64,000 nt of DNA from Legionella fallonii LLAP-10 (GTDB taxonomy: Bacteria > Pseudomonadota > Gammaproteobacteria > Legionellales > Legionellaceae): positions 3,953,501 through 4,017,500 of the forward strand of contig NZ_LN614827.1 of assembly GCF_000953135.1 (NCBI RefSeq). Direction: 5' to 3'. The notes beneath the pieces were generated by a model, which made no database searches, was not told where the DNA came from, and saw only the letters and a program-made list of their open reading frames with translations. Shown here piece after piece: positions 1-9,115 of the stretch (position 1 is the first letter of the stretch; each line of letters begins with the position of its first letter). Both the position numbers and the translations under genes were made by a program.

Positions 1-1177
1 GCAAATAGCTAAAAAACTCATCATCCATTCTTAATTGCCCTATCTCCAATGGTAACTGCGCTAAAGCTGGAGTTAGTACTACGTCTGTATGCCTCAAGAA
101 CTCATGAAGAGGATTCAGTAATTGGTATAAATTATTTTTTGCATTAATTAATTCATGCGCATGAATCGCTTTACCTCGTTGATAAAATTCCCAGGTAATT
201 GGCTCTAGCTCATGCCGTTCCGCGTTTCGACCTAATATACGCTGTTGTAAATTGATTGCCGCACAAGTATTAGCAGCAATGAGAATCAAAGCGCATTCAC
301 CTATTGCATCCAGATTTAATTCTAAATGTTTCTTATCTACATGATGACCTGCGTCTTCCAATAACATCTGAACTTTCTTTACCGCCGCATGATAAGGAGA
401 TGCCACAGGAACCGGGGCAAAAACCCCCTCTAAATAAGTAATAGTTAATGGCCTTCTTTGCTCAGAAAGAGGATGCACTTGGTTTAAGTTAGCCAATTTC
501 CCAAATAAAGCAACAGTATCGCGTACGGATCGAGCAAGTACAAAATTAGTAGCCATACCAGACCATAACTCCCCAACCCAGGGCCCTGTTGGCGTTAATC
601 CTGTTGTCGGTTTAAAGCCAAACAAACCACAGCAGGCAGCAGGGATACGAATGGAACCGCCTCCGTCACTCGCTGTAGCCACAGGTGCAATGCCAGAAGA
701 TATTGCAGCAGCCGATCCTCCTGAAGAGCCTCCGGGAGTTCTACTGAGCTCATAAGGATTGCGACAAGCGCCAAACAATACCGGCTCAGTAACGTATGAA
801 AGACCTAATTCTGGAGTATTAGTTTTAGCAAAGGGAACAAATCCTAAAGCAATTAACTTTTTTAGTAAATCACTCGTTTGCGGAGCCTGATTGCTGGAAA
901 AAAAACGAGAGCCTTCTGTACTTCTAATTCCCTTAAGCGCATGTCCTAGATCCTTTACTAGTAAAGGAACTCCGTAATAAGGCTCATCACCACGCATTTC
1001 GCTTAAACAGTGCTCAGCAAATGCAGAACAATCCGTCACTACAGCGTTAATAGCAGGATTGACTTCATCAATGCGCCCAAAGGCACAATTAAGTACCTCT
1101 TTGGCACTCACTTGACGATTTCTTATAAGAGAAGCCAATTCATGTACATCTAAGGATACATATTCATTCACCTGCAT
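1..1177 (-). CDS. Amidase (amidase-signature family), 3' end cut by window
   Basis: Amidase-signature hydrolase, which cleaves a carboxamide using a Ser-cisSer-Lys triad. About 392 residues are visible; the C-terminus lies beyond base 1. My translation shows Lys75 in PLLVKDLG, the Gly/Ser loop GGSSGGS (cis-Ser 151) and SDGGGSIRIPA (nucleophile Ser175), so the catalytic core is intact. The start at 1177 is preceded by AAGGAGC at good spacing. There is no GatB/GatC partner next door, so a stand-alone amidase is more likely than GatA; the substrate cannot be told. The downstream neighbour on the opposite side of the gap is the end of the bat operon (batD), which runs in the same direction but is separated by about 120 bp. 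Confidence 0.88.
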   Translation of the reverse strand, partial: MQVNEYVSLDVHELASLIRNRQVSAKEVLNCAFGRIDEVNPAINAVVTDCSAFAEHCLSEMRGDEPYYGVPLLVKDLGHALKGIRSTEGSRFFSSNQAPQTSDLLKKLIALGFVPFAKTNTPELGLSYVTEPVLFGACRNPYELSRTPGGSSGGSAAAISSGIAPVATASDGGGSIRIPAACCGLFGFKPTTGLTPTGPWVGELWSGMATNFVLARSVRDTVALFGKLANLNQVHPLSEQRRPLTITYLEGVFAPVPVASPYHAAVKKVQMLLEDAGHHVDKKHLELNLDAIGECALILIAANTCAAINLQQRILGRNAERHELEPITWEFYQRGKAIHAHELINAKNNLYQLLNPLHEFLRHTDVVLTPALAQLPLEIGQLRMDDEFFSYL

Positions 1178-1295
1178 TCTTTGCTCCTTACAAAATAATA
1201 GATCTTATCTATAACCCGAAGATTTTGCTTTAATGCAAGACATCCAGAATTTGAATTGCAAAATTTACATAAAGCCAACGGAGAACCATTACAAA

Positions 1296-2948
1296 TTAAA
1301 ATGGGTTAATTGGCGGCAACACTTGTGATTTTCGTTTTACATTCGATTGCGTTCTCTTCATTGACTGCACTGCCCGTAATAGCTCATCACCTCGCCATAA
1401 AATTCCATCTTCTTGTCTATATAAGACTTGTGACAACAGATGCAATTGTTTCTTTAAATGAGCATCTATTACTAATTTGGTAAGGTCTGTTAAATTCAAT
1501 AAAGGTGCATCTGGCCAATGTAATGAAGCCCATTTTAATAACGCATCACGAGCTCGTGCTGGGTTTCCTTCCGAACAAGCCCTTTCTAGCTCATCTAAAG
1601 CATGTTTGTATTGTCCTTTACCCAGCTTTCTTGAACGGCGCTGCCATCCCCATAAACCAAGAGTAATAATCCAAGCAAGAGCGAAGGCCGCGGCCGCTAC
1701 CCATCCCCAGTTATTGGCTTGTGAGGAAGATGACGCTTCTGCTGGGGGTTGCTTTACAACAACTTCTTTGTTGGCCGCTTTAGGTTTTTCATTGTTTACC
1801 ACTCCAGTTGTTGCAGGAGTAATTTCTAAAGTTCTTGGCGCTAAAATGGCAACTTCCTCCTTACCTGTTTCTGTATTAAACCAAGGAAGACGTAGTTCAG
1901 GAATAATTGCTTTGCCAACCTTATTAAATAAATAAGTCACTTTAATTTCCGTGCTACCAATGATTTCCCCTTGATTCACTTGATTTTTATCAGCGCCTTT
2001 TTCTGGATAGACACTAAAGGCATTGGCTTCCTCGAACTTTAAAGAAGGTAATAATTCTGCGGGAATACCCGTACCCTCTATAGTCACTATGCGAGTTAAC
2101 GTACTGCCCTGACTGATTGTCTGACTAGGGTTTTCGTAATGCTCGGTTAACTTAATTTGTTTTGCTGGTAACCATATTTTTCCCGTGTATTGAGCAGGAA
2201 TTGGTTGAACAGTTACATTGATTGCTTTATCTTGCGCCTGGACACGCTGAGGAACTAGGTCATAAACAAGTGCAGTAAATACAGGAGATTTTATTTTTAA
2301 GGTGCCACTTTTTTGTGGGAAAATGGCATAACTTTGCTCCTCAACAAAATAATTCGTACCATTTTGTACTACTGGATAACGCTTAGTGTCTCCTAAGGAA
2401 ATTAATAAAGCATCGTCAACCCGCGGATCTTGATAGTTTCCATTCAATAATTGCGTATCATTTGCGGTATATAATTTTATAGTATATGTAATCTGTTGAT
2501 TTACATAAGCTTTTTTCTCTTTAACCTCTGTAGTTAAAAATACATCCTGCGATTGGTTGGCGTTCACTTGCGGCTGCGTACTTTGGGTGGATGTTCCTTC
2601 AACCACATTAACTGTAAACGGAGTACTTTGCTCTAAACCAATTTTTATAGCTGGAATAGTTAAAACCCCTGTTTTTTTTGCTTTTAATGCCACGATCCAT
2701 TGGCTAGACGATTGAGCTTGCCCATTGATTATTGAATAACTTACATTTCTTTCTGTACCGAGAATCACGAAATCCTTTTGTAATACGGTGAGATCAGGAA
2801 CGCCATGATTTTGAGGGTCATCTTGAATTAGGGATAATTTAAAGGGTTCCCCTCGCGTTATTTGTGACGGTTCAACCTGCACTTGTATTTCAGCATGTGC
2901 CAATACACTGAATAAGCTTAAAACAGCGCCCATGATTAACTTTTTCAT
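1296..2948 (-). CDS. batD: BatD-like oxygen-tolerance / aerotolerance protein
   Basis: Last gene of the MoxR/VWA (Bat) operon. The 550-residue product has a signal peptide (MKKLIMGAVLSLFSVLAHA), a large periplasmic part with beta-rich BatD repeats, a single transmembrane helix at about 416-437 and a roughly 110-residue cytoplasmic helical tail. Bat proteins are thought to form an inner-membrane complex linked to stress or oxygen tolerance; the exact reaction is unknown. I place the start at 2948 because it forms an ATGA overlap with the stop of the TPR gene; an in-frame start nine bases upstream would add MVS. The family length (about 550-600) fits. Confidence 0.87.
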   Translation of the reverse strand: MKKLIMGAVLSLFSVLAHAEIQVQVEPSQITRGEPFKLSLIQDDPQNHGVPDLTVLQKDFVILGTERNVSYSIINGQAQSSSQWIVALKAKKTGVLTIPAIKIGLEQSTPFTVNVVEGTSTQSTQPQVNANQSQDVFLTTEVKEKKAYVNQQITYTIKLYTANDTQLLNGNYQDPRVDDALLISLGDTKRYPVVQNGTNYFVEEQSYAIFPQKSGTLKIKSPVFTALVYDLVPQRVQAQDKAINVTVQPIPAQYTGKIWLPAKQIKLTEHYENPSQTISQGSTLTRIVTIEGTGIPAELLPSLKFEEANAFSVYPEKGADKNQVNQGEIIGSTEIKVTYLFNKVGKAIIPELRLPWFNTETGKEEVAILAPRTLEITPATTGVVNNEKPKAANKEVVVKQPPAEASSSSQANNWGWVAAAAFALAWIITLGLWGWQRRSRKLGKGQYKHALDELERACSEGNPARARDALLKWASLHWPDAPLLNLTDLTKLVIDAHLKKQLHLLSQVLYRQEDGILWRGDELLRAVQSMKRTQSNVKRKSQVLPPINPF

Positions 2949-3877
2949 TGATACCACCCACGTTCTCGTCTTAAATGATCACGTAAAAATTTTTCTCTTA
3001 ATAATCCCCCCGGATCATCGGGAATTAATCGCAACCATTGCTCTTTTGCTTGTTGTTTTTCTCTAGCCCCTTCTGACTGCTCTAGATCAGTTTGATTTTG
3101 ATCATTTTTTTCACTTTTATTAAGTTTTTTCTGTTGCTGATTCTTCTGACTTTGTTCTTTGTTTTGCTGATTTTTGTTTTGCTGATTTTTGTTTTGTTGA
3201 TCTTTGTTTTGTTGATCTTTGTTTTGTTGATCTTTGCTTTGTTGATCTTTGCTTTGTTGATCTTTGCTTTGTTGATCTTTGCTTTGTTGATCTTTGCTTT
3301 GTTGATCTTTGCTTTGTTGATCTTTGCTTTGCTGATCTTTGTTTTGCTGATCTTTGCTTTGTTGATCTTTGTTTTGCTGATCTTTGTTTTGTTGATCTTT
3401 GCTTTGTTGATCTTTGTTTTGCTGATCTTTGTTTTGCTGATCTTTGTTTTGCTGATCTTTGTTTTGTTGATCTTTGTTTTGCTTCTTCTCTTGATCTTTT
3501 TTCAATAAATCTTTAAGCAATTTACGATTATAAATTGCGTCTTGGTTGTTTGGATTTAACGATAATGCTTTATTATAAGCCTCTATAGCTTGCTCATATT
3601 GACCCATATGAGCTAGAGCATTACCTTGGTTATAATAACCTTGCTCTGTTTTTAGCCCTTTATATAACTCTCCTGCTTTTTGATAATCCCCAGCTTTATA
3701 ACTCGCTGTTGCAGCCCAATCCATACGTTCAAAAGTCTCTTTTGCTTTCTTATATTGTGCCCTATTCATTAATGACTGGCCTTGCTGATCTGGGGTATAC
3801 CATAAATCTTGCCAGCTAAAAGCTAAAATAGGTGACGAAAATAAAATAATTATTAAAAAGAGTACCCGTCGTATCAT
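2945..3877 (-). CDS. batC: TPR protein of the Bat operon (BatC/BatE-like) with KDQQN repeats
   Basis: The 310-residue secreted or membrane-anchored protein has a signal peptide or N-terminal anchor (MIRRVLFLIIILFSSPILAF), then two TPR units around residues 45-125 (YNQGNALAHMGQYEQAIEAY is typical). A hydrophilic linker follows, built of 21 tandem pentapeptides K(D/N)QQ(N/S) at residues 135-239, and then a charged tail ending in RRERGWYQ. The start at 3877 overlaps the stop of the upstream VWA gene by ATGA; a longer frame exists upstream but would run into that gene. The TPR part presumably binds the VWA partners. The repeat tract is encoded by nearly identical 15-bp units and may vary in length between strains. 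Confidence 0.85.
   Translation of the reverse strand: MIRRVLFLIIILFSSPILAFSWQDLWYTPDQQGQSLMNRAQYKKAKETFERMDWAATASYKAGDYQKAGELYKGLKTEQGYYNQGNALAHMGQYEQAIEAYNKALSLNPNNQDAIYNRKLLKDLLKKDQEKKQNKDQQNKDQQNKDQQNKDQQNKDQQSKDQQNKDQQNKDQQSKDQQNKDQQSKDQQSKDQQSKDQQSKDQQSKDQQSKDQQSKDQQNKDQQNKDQQNKNQQNKNQQNKEQSQKNQQQKKLNKSEKNDQNQTDLEQSEGAREKQQAKEQWLRLIPDDPGGLLREKFLRDHLRRERGWYQ
3161..3475 (-). repeat. In-frame 15-bp tandem repeat, 21 units, inside batC
   Basis: Twenty-one consecutive 15-bp units encode K(D/N)QQ(N/S). Unit differences are mostly single-base changes (Asn versus Ser codon, one Asp-to-Asn change in the last two units). The unit length is a multiple of three, so gain or loss of units keeps the reading frame. 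The opposite strand shows a long open frame of repetitive Leu/Ile/Phe, which is an artefact of the repeat. Confidence 0.95.
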
Positions 3878-4806
3878 ACTGCTACCCTCTGCAACCAACC
3901 ACGTTGAAATACTGGCAACAAAAAAGCTAAAGCGACAATTAAAAACCATCGACCTTCGTCACGCCAAAGAGGAATATTATCTTTATCATTAAGAGCAAAA
4001 TCAGTATTCTTACCTGCAGAATTTAGCCACTGCTCTAAGTCTGTTGAATCGGGTGAATAGACTAATAACTGACCATGGCCAGAGTTCGCAAATTGCTGAA
4101 ATAATGGATTCAAATTTTTATCTGCTTTTACGGGCATAATAGAAGAGAAAATACCAGACTGAGCCAAGGTATTCGCTGTTTCTATGGCACTTGAGCTAGG
4201 AGAATCCGCCGTTAAAACCAAAATCTGTCCTTGTTTATAGCCTGCTTGCTGAATCAATTTACTTGCCTCATTTAATGCAGATTCTAATTTGTGTCCGCGC
4301 ACCGGCATAATATCTGGAGTTAACGCGGATAATAGCGACGTTATAGTTTGCCCGTCATCGGTTAAAGGAGACACAACAAAGGGCTCCCCTGTATAGACAA
4401 TTAATCCAAACTGCCCCTCATTTTTACGACTAAATAAATCATGCAACTTAAATTTAGCGCGACTAAGGCGATTAGGGGTCAAATCAGTCGCCATCATATT
4501 GGGAGACATATCTAAAACCAATACTCTTGGCTCTATTGGCTTATAGGTTGGCGTTGGAAGTTTGTACCAGGCCGGGCCCGCAAGGCTAAAAATCATAAAC
4601 AAAATACTAAGAAATAAAAAAGACAAAGAAGTCATACGCTTACCCTGCCCCTTTTTCTGCACCAAATGAGCTAATAAATGGCTATCACATACTTCACTCC
4701 AAGCATGCAACTGCGGGGCTTGCCGCCATGATAAAATAGCAAATCCTATTAGAGGAATAATAGCCAATAACCACCAAGGTCTTAAAAAATGAAATTCAGC
4801 CATCAT
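3874..4806 (-). CDS. batB: VWA-domain membrane protein BatB-like
   Basis: The 310-residue protein has two N-terminal membrane helices (about 10-28 and 58-78), a von Willebrand A domain (about 93-255) and a C-terminal helix (about 288-305). This is the BatA/BatB topology, with the VWA domain outside the cytoplasm. The metal-site (MIDAS) motif is degenerate: D99-x-S101-x-N103 in place of DxSxS, and the later motif reads LTADSPSS rather than LTDG. It may therefore act structurally beside BatA. ATG at 4806 overlaps the batA stop (ATGA); GGAGG lies just upstream. Confidence 0.86.
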   Translation of the reverse strand: MMAEFHFLRPWWLLAIIPLIGFAILSWRQAPQLHAWSEVCDSHLLAHLVQKKGQGKRMTSLSFLFLSILFMIFSLAGPAWYKLPTPTYKPIEPRVLVLDMSPNMMATDLTPNRLSRAKFKLHDLFSRKNEGQFGLIVYTGEPFVVSPLTDDGQTITSLLSALTPDIMPVRGHKLESALNEASKLIQQAGYKQGQILVLTADSPSSSAIETANTLAQSGIFSSIMPVKADKNLNPLFQQFANSGHGQLLVYSPDSTDLEQWLNSAGKNTDFALNDKDNIPLWRDEGRWFLIVALAFLLPVFQRGWLQRVAV

Positions 4807-5828
4807 GATTTTACCTCCCTTTGGCGAGGCAAAGAATTCACTCGTGGAACAAGATCAGTTTTTCCTGCCATCCAGAAAAAACATAACAATAAGGCCAATC
4901 CCACAAACCAAGGGTAATAGTCTTTTTGCGGCCGTATTGTAGCCTGTTCCTGAGTTGTTGTTTCTAAATCATTAATCGTTTTATAGATTGAATGTAAGGT
5001 TTCCGTATCTGTAGCGCGGAAATAACGACCACCAGTTATTTGTGCCATTTTTTTCAGCGTCTCTTCATCAAGATCAGCGGAAGCATTAGGAATGAACAGA
5101 TCATTAGCCAGCGCTCTTGGATCAGCCTCAGCACCTAAACCTATAGTATAAACTTTAATCCCATCTTCTTTGGCTAGTTCCGCAGCCTTTAGTGGCCTTA
5201 ATATACCAGCGTTATTAGCGCCATCGGTTAGCAGTATAATGATACGACCGGTGTCGGGTACTTCTTCCAAACGTTTTACCGCTAATCCCACAGCATCACC
5301 GATGGATGTCATTGGACCTGCAAGGCCGGGCGTAGCGTCTTCAATGCGCATCAATATACTGTGCTTGTCATAAGTCAAAGGAGTCTGCAAATAAGCTCGA
5401 CTACCAAAGAGAATTAAACCAATCTTATCACCAGTCCTATCTTGGACAAATTGTGACGCAGCGCGTTTCACCACCGCTAATCGACTCATTGGGCGTCCAT
5501 GCAAAATCATATCATTGATATCCATGCTATTGGATAAATCCAGAACCATCATGATGTTATATCCCTCGCGAGTCACGGGTACAGGTTCACCAATCCAGCG
5601 AGGTCCTGCCAAAGCAAAAACCAGTAATACCCAGATTAGTGCAGGAATTAATAACAGTGATTGTGCGGACATGGAATGTCTTTCATGCTCCACTATGTTT
5701 AACATGGCGTCAAAAAAAGGAACTTTTAAAGCCGTTGGCAATTTTACTTTTGCTCGTGGCACTAAATACCAAATGATTAAAGGCAAAGGAAGGAACAGTA
5801 AAACCCAAGGAGTGGCTAGTTCGAACAT
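4803..5828 (-). CDS. batA: VWA-domain membrane protein BatA-like
   Basis: The 341-residue protein has N-terminal helices at about 6-23 and 57-75, a VWA domain from about 90 to 280 with a complete metal site (D97-L-S99-N-S101, then TPLTYD and LLTDGANNAG), and a C-terminal helix at about 306-322. It is the canonical metal-binding VWA subunit of the Bat complex. It overlaps the end of the upstream DUF4381 gene by 13 bp and the start of batB by 4 bp, so translational coupling is likely. No alternative function is suggested by the sequence. Confidence 0.88.
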   Translation of the reverse strand: MFELATPWVLLFLPLPLIIWYLVPRAKVKLPTALKVPFFDAMLNIVEHERHSMSAQSLLLIPALIWVLLVFALAGPRWIGEPVPVTREGYNIMMVLDLSNSMDINDMILHGRPMSRLAVVKRAASQFVQDRTGDKIGLILFGSRAYLQTPLTYDKHSILMRIEDATPGLAGPMTSIGDAVGLAVKRLEEVPDTGRIIILLTDGANNAGILRPLKAAELAKEDGIKVYTIGLGAEADPRALANDLFIPNASADLDEETLKKMAQITGGRYFRATDTETLHSIYKTINDLETTTQEQATIRPQKDYYPWFVGLALLLCFFWMAGKTDLVPRVNSLPRQREVKS

Positions 5829-6301
5829 GGCGCGCTCCTTTGCTTAATCCAAAGTTGGGCCTGAATGATAAGCGGCTGTAGATCCACAGTTTCACTCGTT
5901 TTAAAAGGAGAATCGAGTAACATGGATTTGACAGAATAAAAATCCACACCGTTACCTGTTTTATTTAAAAACTCAATCCATCCATCACCATGCAAACTAG
6001 CTACTGCCGATCGTGGATAATAGACTAACGCTACTCGTCTTAATAACTCTGAAATGCAGGCACTTGTTAATTGAGCATTTCTCTCTTTCTCATATTGAAT
6101 GGTGTAATTCTTCAATAATTCTAAGGCTTGATTTTTTGCCAAAGCATCGCGACGTCTTTTACGAAGGAAATAAGCAAATACAATCGCCATTACAAGGATC
6201 ATCAACATGACCACATACCAACCAGGTGCTAATGGCCACCAACCTATAGAATCGGGGAGATGAATGTCTTTTAATTGTGTTAACTCATCCGCTTTAGCCA
6301 C
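5816..6301 (-). CDS. DUF4381 membrane protein of the Bat operon
   Basis: The 161-residue protein opens with a short region containing LKDIHLPDSIGWWPLAPGWY, the hallmark of DUF4381, then one transmembrane helix (about 29-46) followed by RKRRR (positive-inside) and a cytoplasmic helical domain. Members of this family sit between the DUF58 and batA genes in many gammaproteobacterial Bat operons. The molecular role is unknown; it is probably a linker or assembly subunit of the VWA complex. It overlaps the neighbours on both sides by 8 and 13 bp. Confidence 0.82.
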   Translation of the reverse strand: MAKADELTQLKDIHLPDSIGWWPLAPGWYVVMLMILVMAIVFAYFLRKRRRDALAKNQALELLKNYTIQYEKERNAQLTSACISELLRRVALVYYPRSAVASLHGDGWIEFLNKTGNGVDFYSVKSMLLDSPFKTSETVDLQPLIIQAQLWIKQRSAPCSN

Positions 6302-7205
6302 GAGTCCTCCTGGGAAAAGTCAGACGAACAATCTGTGCTAAATCCGCATCAGCAGTAATTTGTACATACTGGATTTGTAAGCTTTTAAATTGCTCTTTTA
6401 ACTGCTGTATCCTTTGTTGGCAATAATCTTCATAAGCAGTAGTAACCGTTTCAAGCTTGGTATCAAGTAAAATTTCTTGTTGACCGTTAGTAATAGCATA
6501 TTGCTGAGGTTTAGGTGGTGCTAACTCTATAGGATCACAGACGTGATAAGCCAGAACATCATTATGCCCTCTTAACCGATTCAAGTGTTGCTCACACTCA
6601 CTGTCCATAGAATAGAAATCGCTAATTAATACCAAAATACTTCCAGGTCTTATGACTCGTCGTAATCGCACTAAAGCATCGCTAAGCATTCTTGGTTTTT
6701 CCTCGCGTTGTGCTTCAGTTTGATCAGTATACTGACTCAGTGCCGCTAATAAAGGAAGAACCCCGGCATCACGTCCGCGTGGAATAAATTCACTATGTTG
6801 ACTGGCAGAAAAAAGAAAGCCGCCAATTCGATCTCCTTGCTTAATAACGGTCCAAGCAATGATTGAGGCCAATCGAGCAGCAATTACTGATTTAAACGCT
6901 ATTTTTGTACCAAAAATCATAGACGGATTGAAATCAGCAAGAATCACAACAGGCCTCTCTCGTTCCTCTTGATAGAGTTTTACGTGAGGTTTCCCGGTAC
7001 GAGCAGTAATTCGCCATTCCATGTGACGAATTTCATCCCCAGCCTGATAATTTCTCACTTCAGCGAAATCCATTCCCCGACCACGTATTTTAGATAAATG
7101 ATTTCCAGAACGCAGGGCTTTTATTTCAGGTGGATATTGCACTGACTGAGCATAGCGTCTAAGACCAATCAATTCATTTAATTCTGCGACAACACCATCA
7201 GCCAT
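6294..7205 (-). CDS. DUF58-domain protein (MoxR-associated VWA-like)
   Basis: The 303-residue soluble protein carries the DUF58 signature around residues 40-75 (GRGMDFAEVRNYQAGDEIRH, followed by MEWRITAR), and a VWA-like fold follows (VVILADFNPSM; LVLISDFYSM). DUF58 proteins regularly follow MoxR ATPases and are considered their likely clients or adaptors. Only 8 bp separate it from moxR. It has no membrane helix or signal peptide, so it is cytoplasmic. The function is assigned from family and context only. Confidence 0.87.
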   Translation of the reverse strand: MADGVVAELNELIGLRRYAQSVQYPPEIKALRSGNHLSKIRGRGMDFAEVRNYQAGDEIRHMEWRITARTGKPHVKLYQEERERPVVILADFNPSMIFGTKIAFKSVIAARLASIIAWTVIKQGDRIGGFLFSASQHSEFIPRGRDAGVLPLLAALSQYTDQTEAQREEKPRMLSDALVRLRRVIRPGSILVLISDFYSMDSECEQHLNRLRGHNDVLAYHVCDPIELAPPKPQQYAITNGQQEILLDTKLETVTTAYEDYCQQRIQQLKEQFKSLQIQYVQITADADLAQIVRLTFPRRTRG

Positions 7206-7213
7206 AAAAACCT

Positions 7214-8221
7214 CTAAGGAATAGCGACCAGACGTAATAAGGCATCAATGAAATCATCACTATTTACTCCCTCAGCTTCTGCTTCATAACTCAATAAGAT
7301 CCGATGACGCAATACATCGTGAGCGATCGCATGAATATCATCAGGAGTGACATAATCTCTACCAGCAAGCCAAGCATGGGCTTTAGAACATCTATCCAAG
7401 GCAATAGTGGCTCTCGGACTAGCACCAAAACGCAACCATCGACCTAACTCCGCACTGTAAACACCTGGATTACGTGTTGCAACAACCAATTGCACCAAGT
7501 AATGTTCCAATGCTTCACTAGTATGCACTTTAAGCACTTGCTGACGTGCTTCAAATAGAGTTTTTTGTGCTAATTTCTCGGTCTTAACCTTTATATTACT
7601 AGTAGGGGTGCCTTGGGCTTCTTTTCGAGCCAAAGCTAAAATCTCATGCTCCACTTTAGCATCAGGATAGCCAATTTTCACGTACATTAAAAAGCGGTCT
7701 AATTGAGCTTCAGGTAAAGGATAGGTCCCCTCCTGCTCGATTGGATTTTGTGTCGCCATGACTAAGAACAATTCGGGCAAGGGATAGGTTTTACTGCCAA
7801 TGGTTACCTGCCTTTCCGCCATGGCCTCAAGTAAAGCTGATTGTACTTTAGCAGGGGCTCGGTTAATTTCATCAGCCAAAATCAAGTGATGAAATATGGG
7901 ACCAGGCTGAAATACAAATGAATTGTCTTGAGGATGATAGACATCTGTACCGGTCAAATCACCAGGTAATAAATCTGGAGTAAACTGGATTCGATGAGAA
8001 TCCCCTTCAACTACATCAGATAATTCCTTAATTGCACGAGTTTTTGCTAGCCCAGGCGCGCCTTCAACTAATAAATGGCCGTCTGCAAGTAAGGCTATTA
8101 ACAAGCGAGAGATCAAGCCCTTTTGACCTAAAATTCGTGAGTTCAGATGGTTGCTGAGTTGTAACATTTGCTCTTGTACAGAAACCACGACTTTATCGTC
8201 TAACTGCTCCATTACATTCAC
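7214..8221 (-). CDS. moxR: MoxR-family AAA+ ATPase
   Basis: The 335-residue AAA+ protein has Walker A GAPGLAKT at 54-61, Walker B/sensor residues in DEINRAPAKVQSALLEAM, NPIEQEGTYPLPEAQLDRF typical of the MoxR subfamily, and a C-terminal lid domain. MoxR ATPases act as chaperone-like remodelers for VWA proteins encoded alongside them, here DUF58, BatA and BatB. It is the first gene of the operon. AAGGTG lies in front of the ATG at 8221 and a sigma70-like promoter sits 17-45 bp upstream of the start. Confidence 0.93.
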   Translation of the reverse strand: MNVMEQLDDKVVVSVQEQMLQLSNHLNSRILGQKGLISRLLIALLADGHLLVEGAPGLAKTRAIKELSDVVEGDSHRIQFTPDLLPGDLTGTDVYHPQDNSFVFQPGPIFHHLILADEINRAPAKVQSALLEAMAERQVTIGSKTYPLPELFLVMATQNPIEQEGTYPLPEAQLDRFLMYVKIGYPDAKVEHEILALARKEAQGTPTSNIKVKTEKLAQKTLFEARQQVLKVHTSEALEHYLVQLVVATRNPGVYSAELGRWLRFGASPRATIALDRCSKAHAWLAGRDYVTPDDIHAIAHDVLRHRILLSYEAEAEGVNSDDFIDALLRLVAIP

Positions 8222-8237
8222 CTTCTTAAAAGATTTA

Positions 8238-8266
8238 ATCCTAACGTGAATTCAATCGGATGCCAA
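8238..8266 (-). promoter_or_regulatory. Putative sigma70 promoter of the moxR-bat operon
   Basis: Read on the minus strand: -35 TTGGCA (8266-8261), a 17-bp spacer, and -10 TAGGAT (8243-8238), followed within about 20 bp by the moxR start. Box match and spacing are good; no mapping data are available. Confidence 0.55.
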
Positions 8267-8502
8267 GTAAAGCAACTACCTAGCGAGTGTTGGTCTGATA
8301 TTATATAAAACCCGCTAAGTAGATCTCAATAGTTTATTATGAAGCTAGGATAGTAATTTCATTAAAATGAATTCCTCTAGCACATCAAAAGACATGCCCA
8401 GTGTTTTGATCTCCTTGCCCCATGGTTATTTAAGAGGATCTATTCTACTTTAACTAGGCATCTACCAAAATTTCTTTTATGGGAAAATACTAGCCTGGAT
8501 GC

Positions 8503-8946
8503 TCATGAATGGTAATCTGGCTGCAATTCCAGAGGCATCATCTGTTGCAGATGTTCATATAATGAGATAATTTCCTCGCAAAACACATGTAGTTGTTGCT
8601 GATCCTCCCATAAATCATAACTAATTCCCTTATTAAACACTTGTTGACGTGACAGCGTTTTTAGCAAGAGCAGCTCCTGACTAGAGAAACCAAGATGACT
8701 ATTTAATTCAACCAGTTCCATTAACTTTTTATATTCCTTTATAGGTCTATGCTCGTGTAAACAATAGGCTTTGAACGTCAGTTGAAACGCAACATACATC
8801 AGAGAAGTAACAGATGATAAAGCATCGATAGAATCCCCTCCAGGCGCGCTGCCACTAGTTATCTGCTGCATTAAATAATCTGCAGCATAAGCATGTTGTG
8901 TTGCAACACTAAGCAACTCTAAAGGAGATAAATAACGCTTGTCCAT
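8503..8946 (-). CDS. Hypothetical helical protein, HEPN-like
   Basis: The 147-residue protein has no signal peptide and is predicted by eye to be all-helical. The pattern AFQLTFKAYCLHEHRPIKEY after an N-terminal helix, followed by a hydrophobic segment, resembles the HEPN fold (helix with a conserved basic/His patch). The RxxxxH nuclease motif of toxic HEPN RNases is not evident, and no nucleotidyltransferase partner is adjacent. I do not recognise a specific family. It is monocistronic, between the bat operon and a divergently transcribed dus gene. Confidence 0.6.
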   Translation of the reverse strand: MDKRYLSPLELLSVATQHAYAADYLMQQITSGSAPGGDSIDALSSVTSLMYVAFQLTFKAYCLHEHRPIKEYKKLMELVELNSHLGFSSQELLLLKTLSRQQVFNKGISYDLWEDQQQLHVFCEEIISLYEHLQQMMPLELQPDYHS

Positions 8947-9115
8947 GGTAAAATGTTTCCTGTTTCTAAAGTGCTTTTATATAACAAACCTGAGCCCTAT
9001 ATATAACGAGACTCATAGTAAAACAATGGCTCATGCATCATCGATAGGTAATGTCGAGCTCTTATTTACTGATCTATGGTAAAATGTGAGCGAATTATAT
9101 CCTTGAATTCATTAT

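Noticed and set aside
3161-3475. Tandem repeat considered as a CRISPR array
   Set aside because: Units are 15 bp, contiguous and in frame; there are no spacers and no cas genes.
3092-3508. Long plus-strand frame of repeating Leu-Leu-Ile-Phe
   Set aside because: It is the complement of the KDQQN-coding repeats in batC; composition and lack of a start region show it is an artefact.
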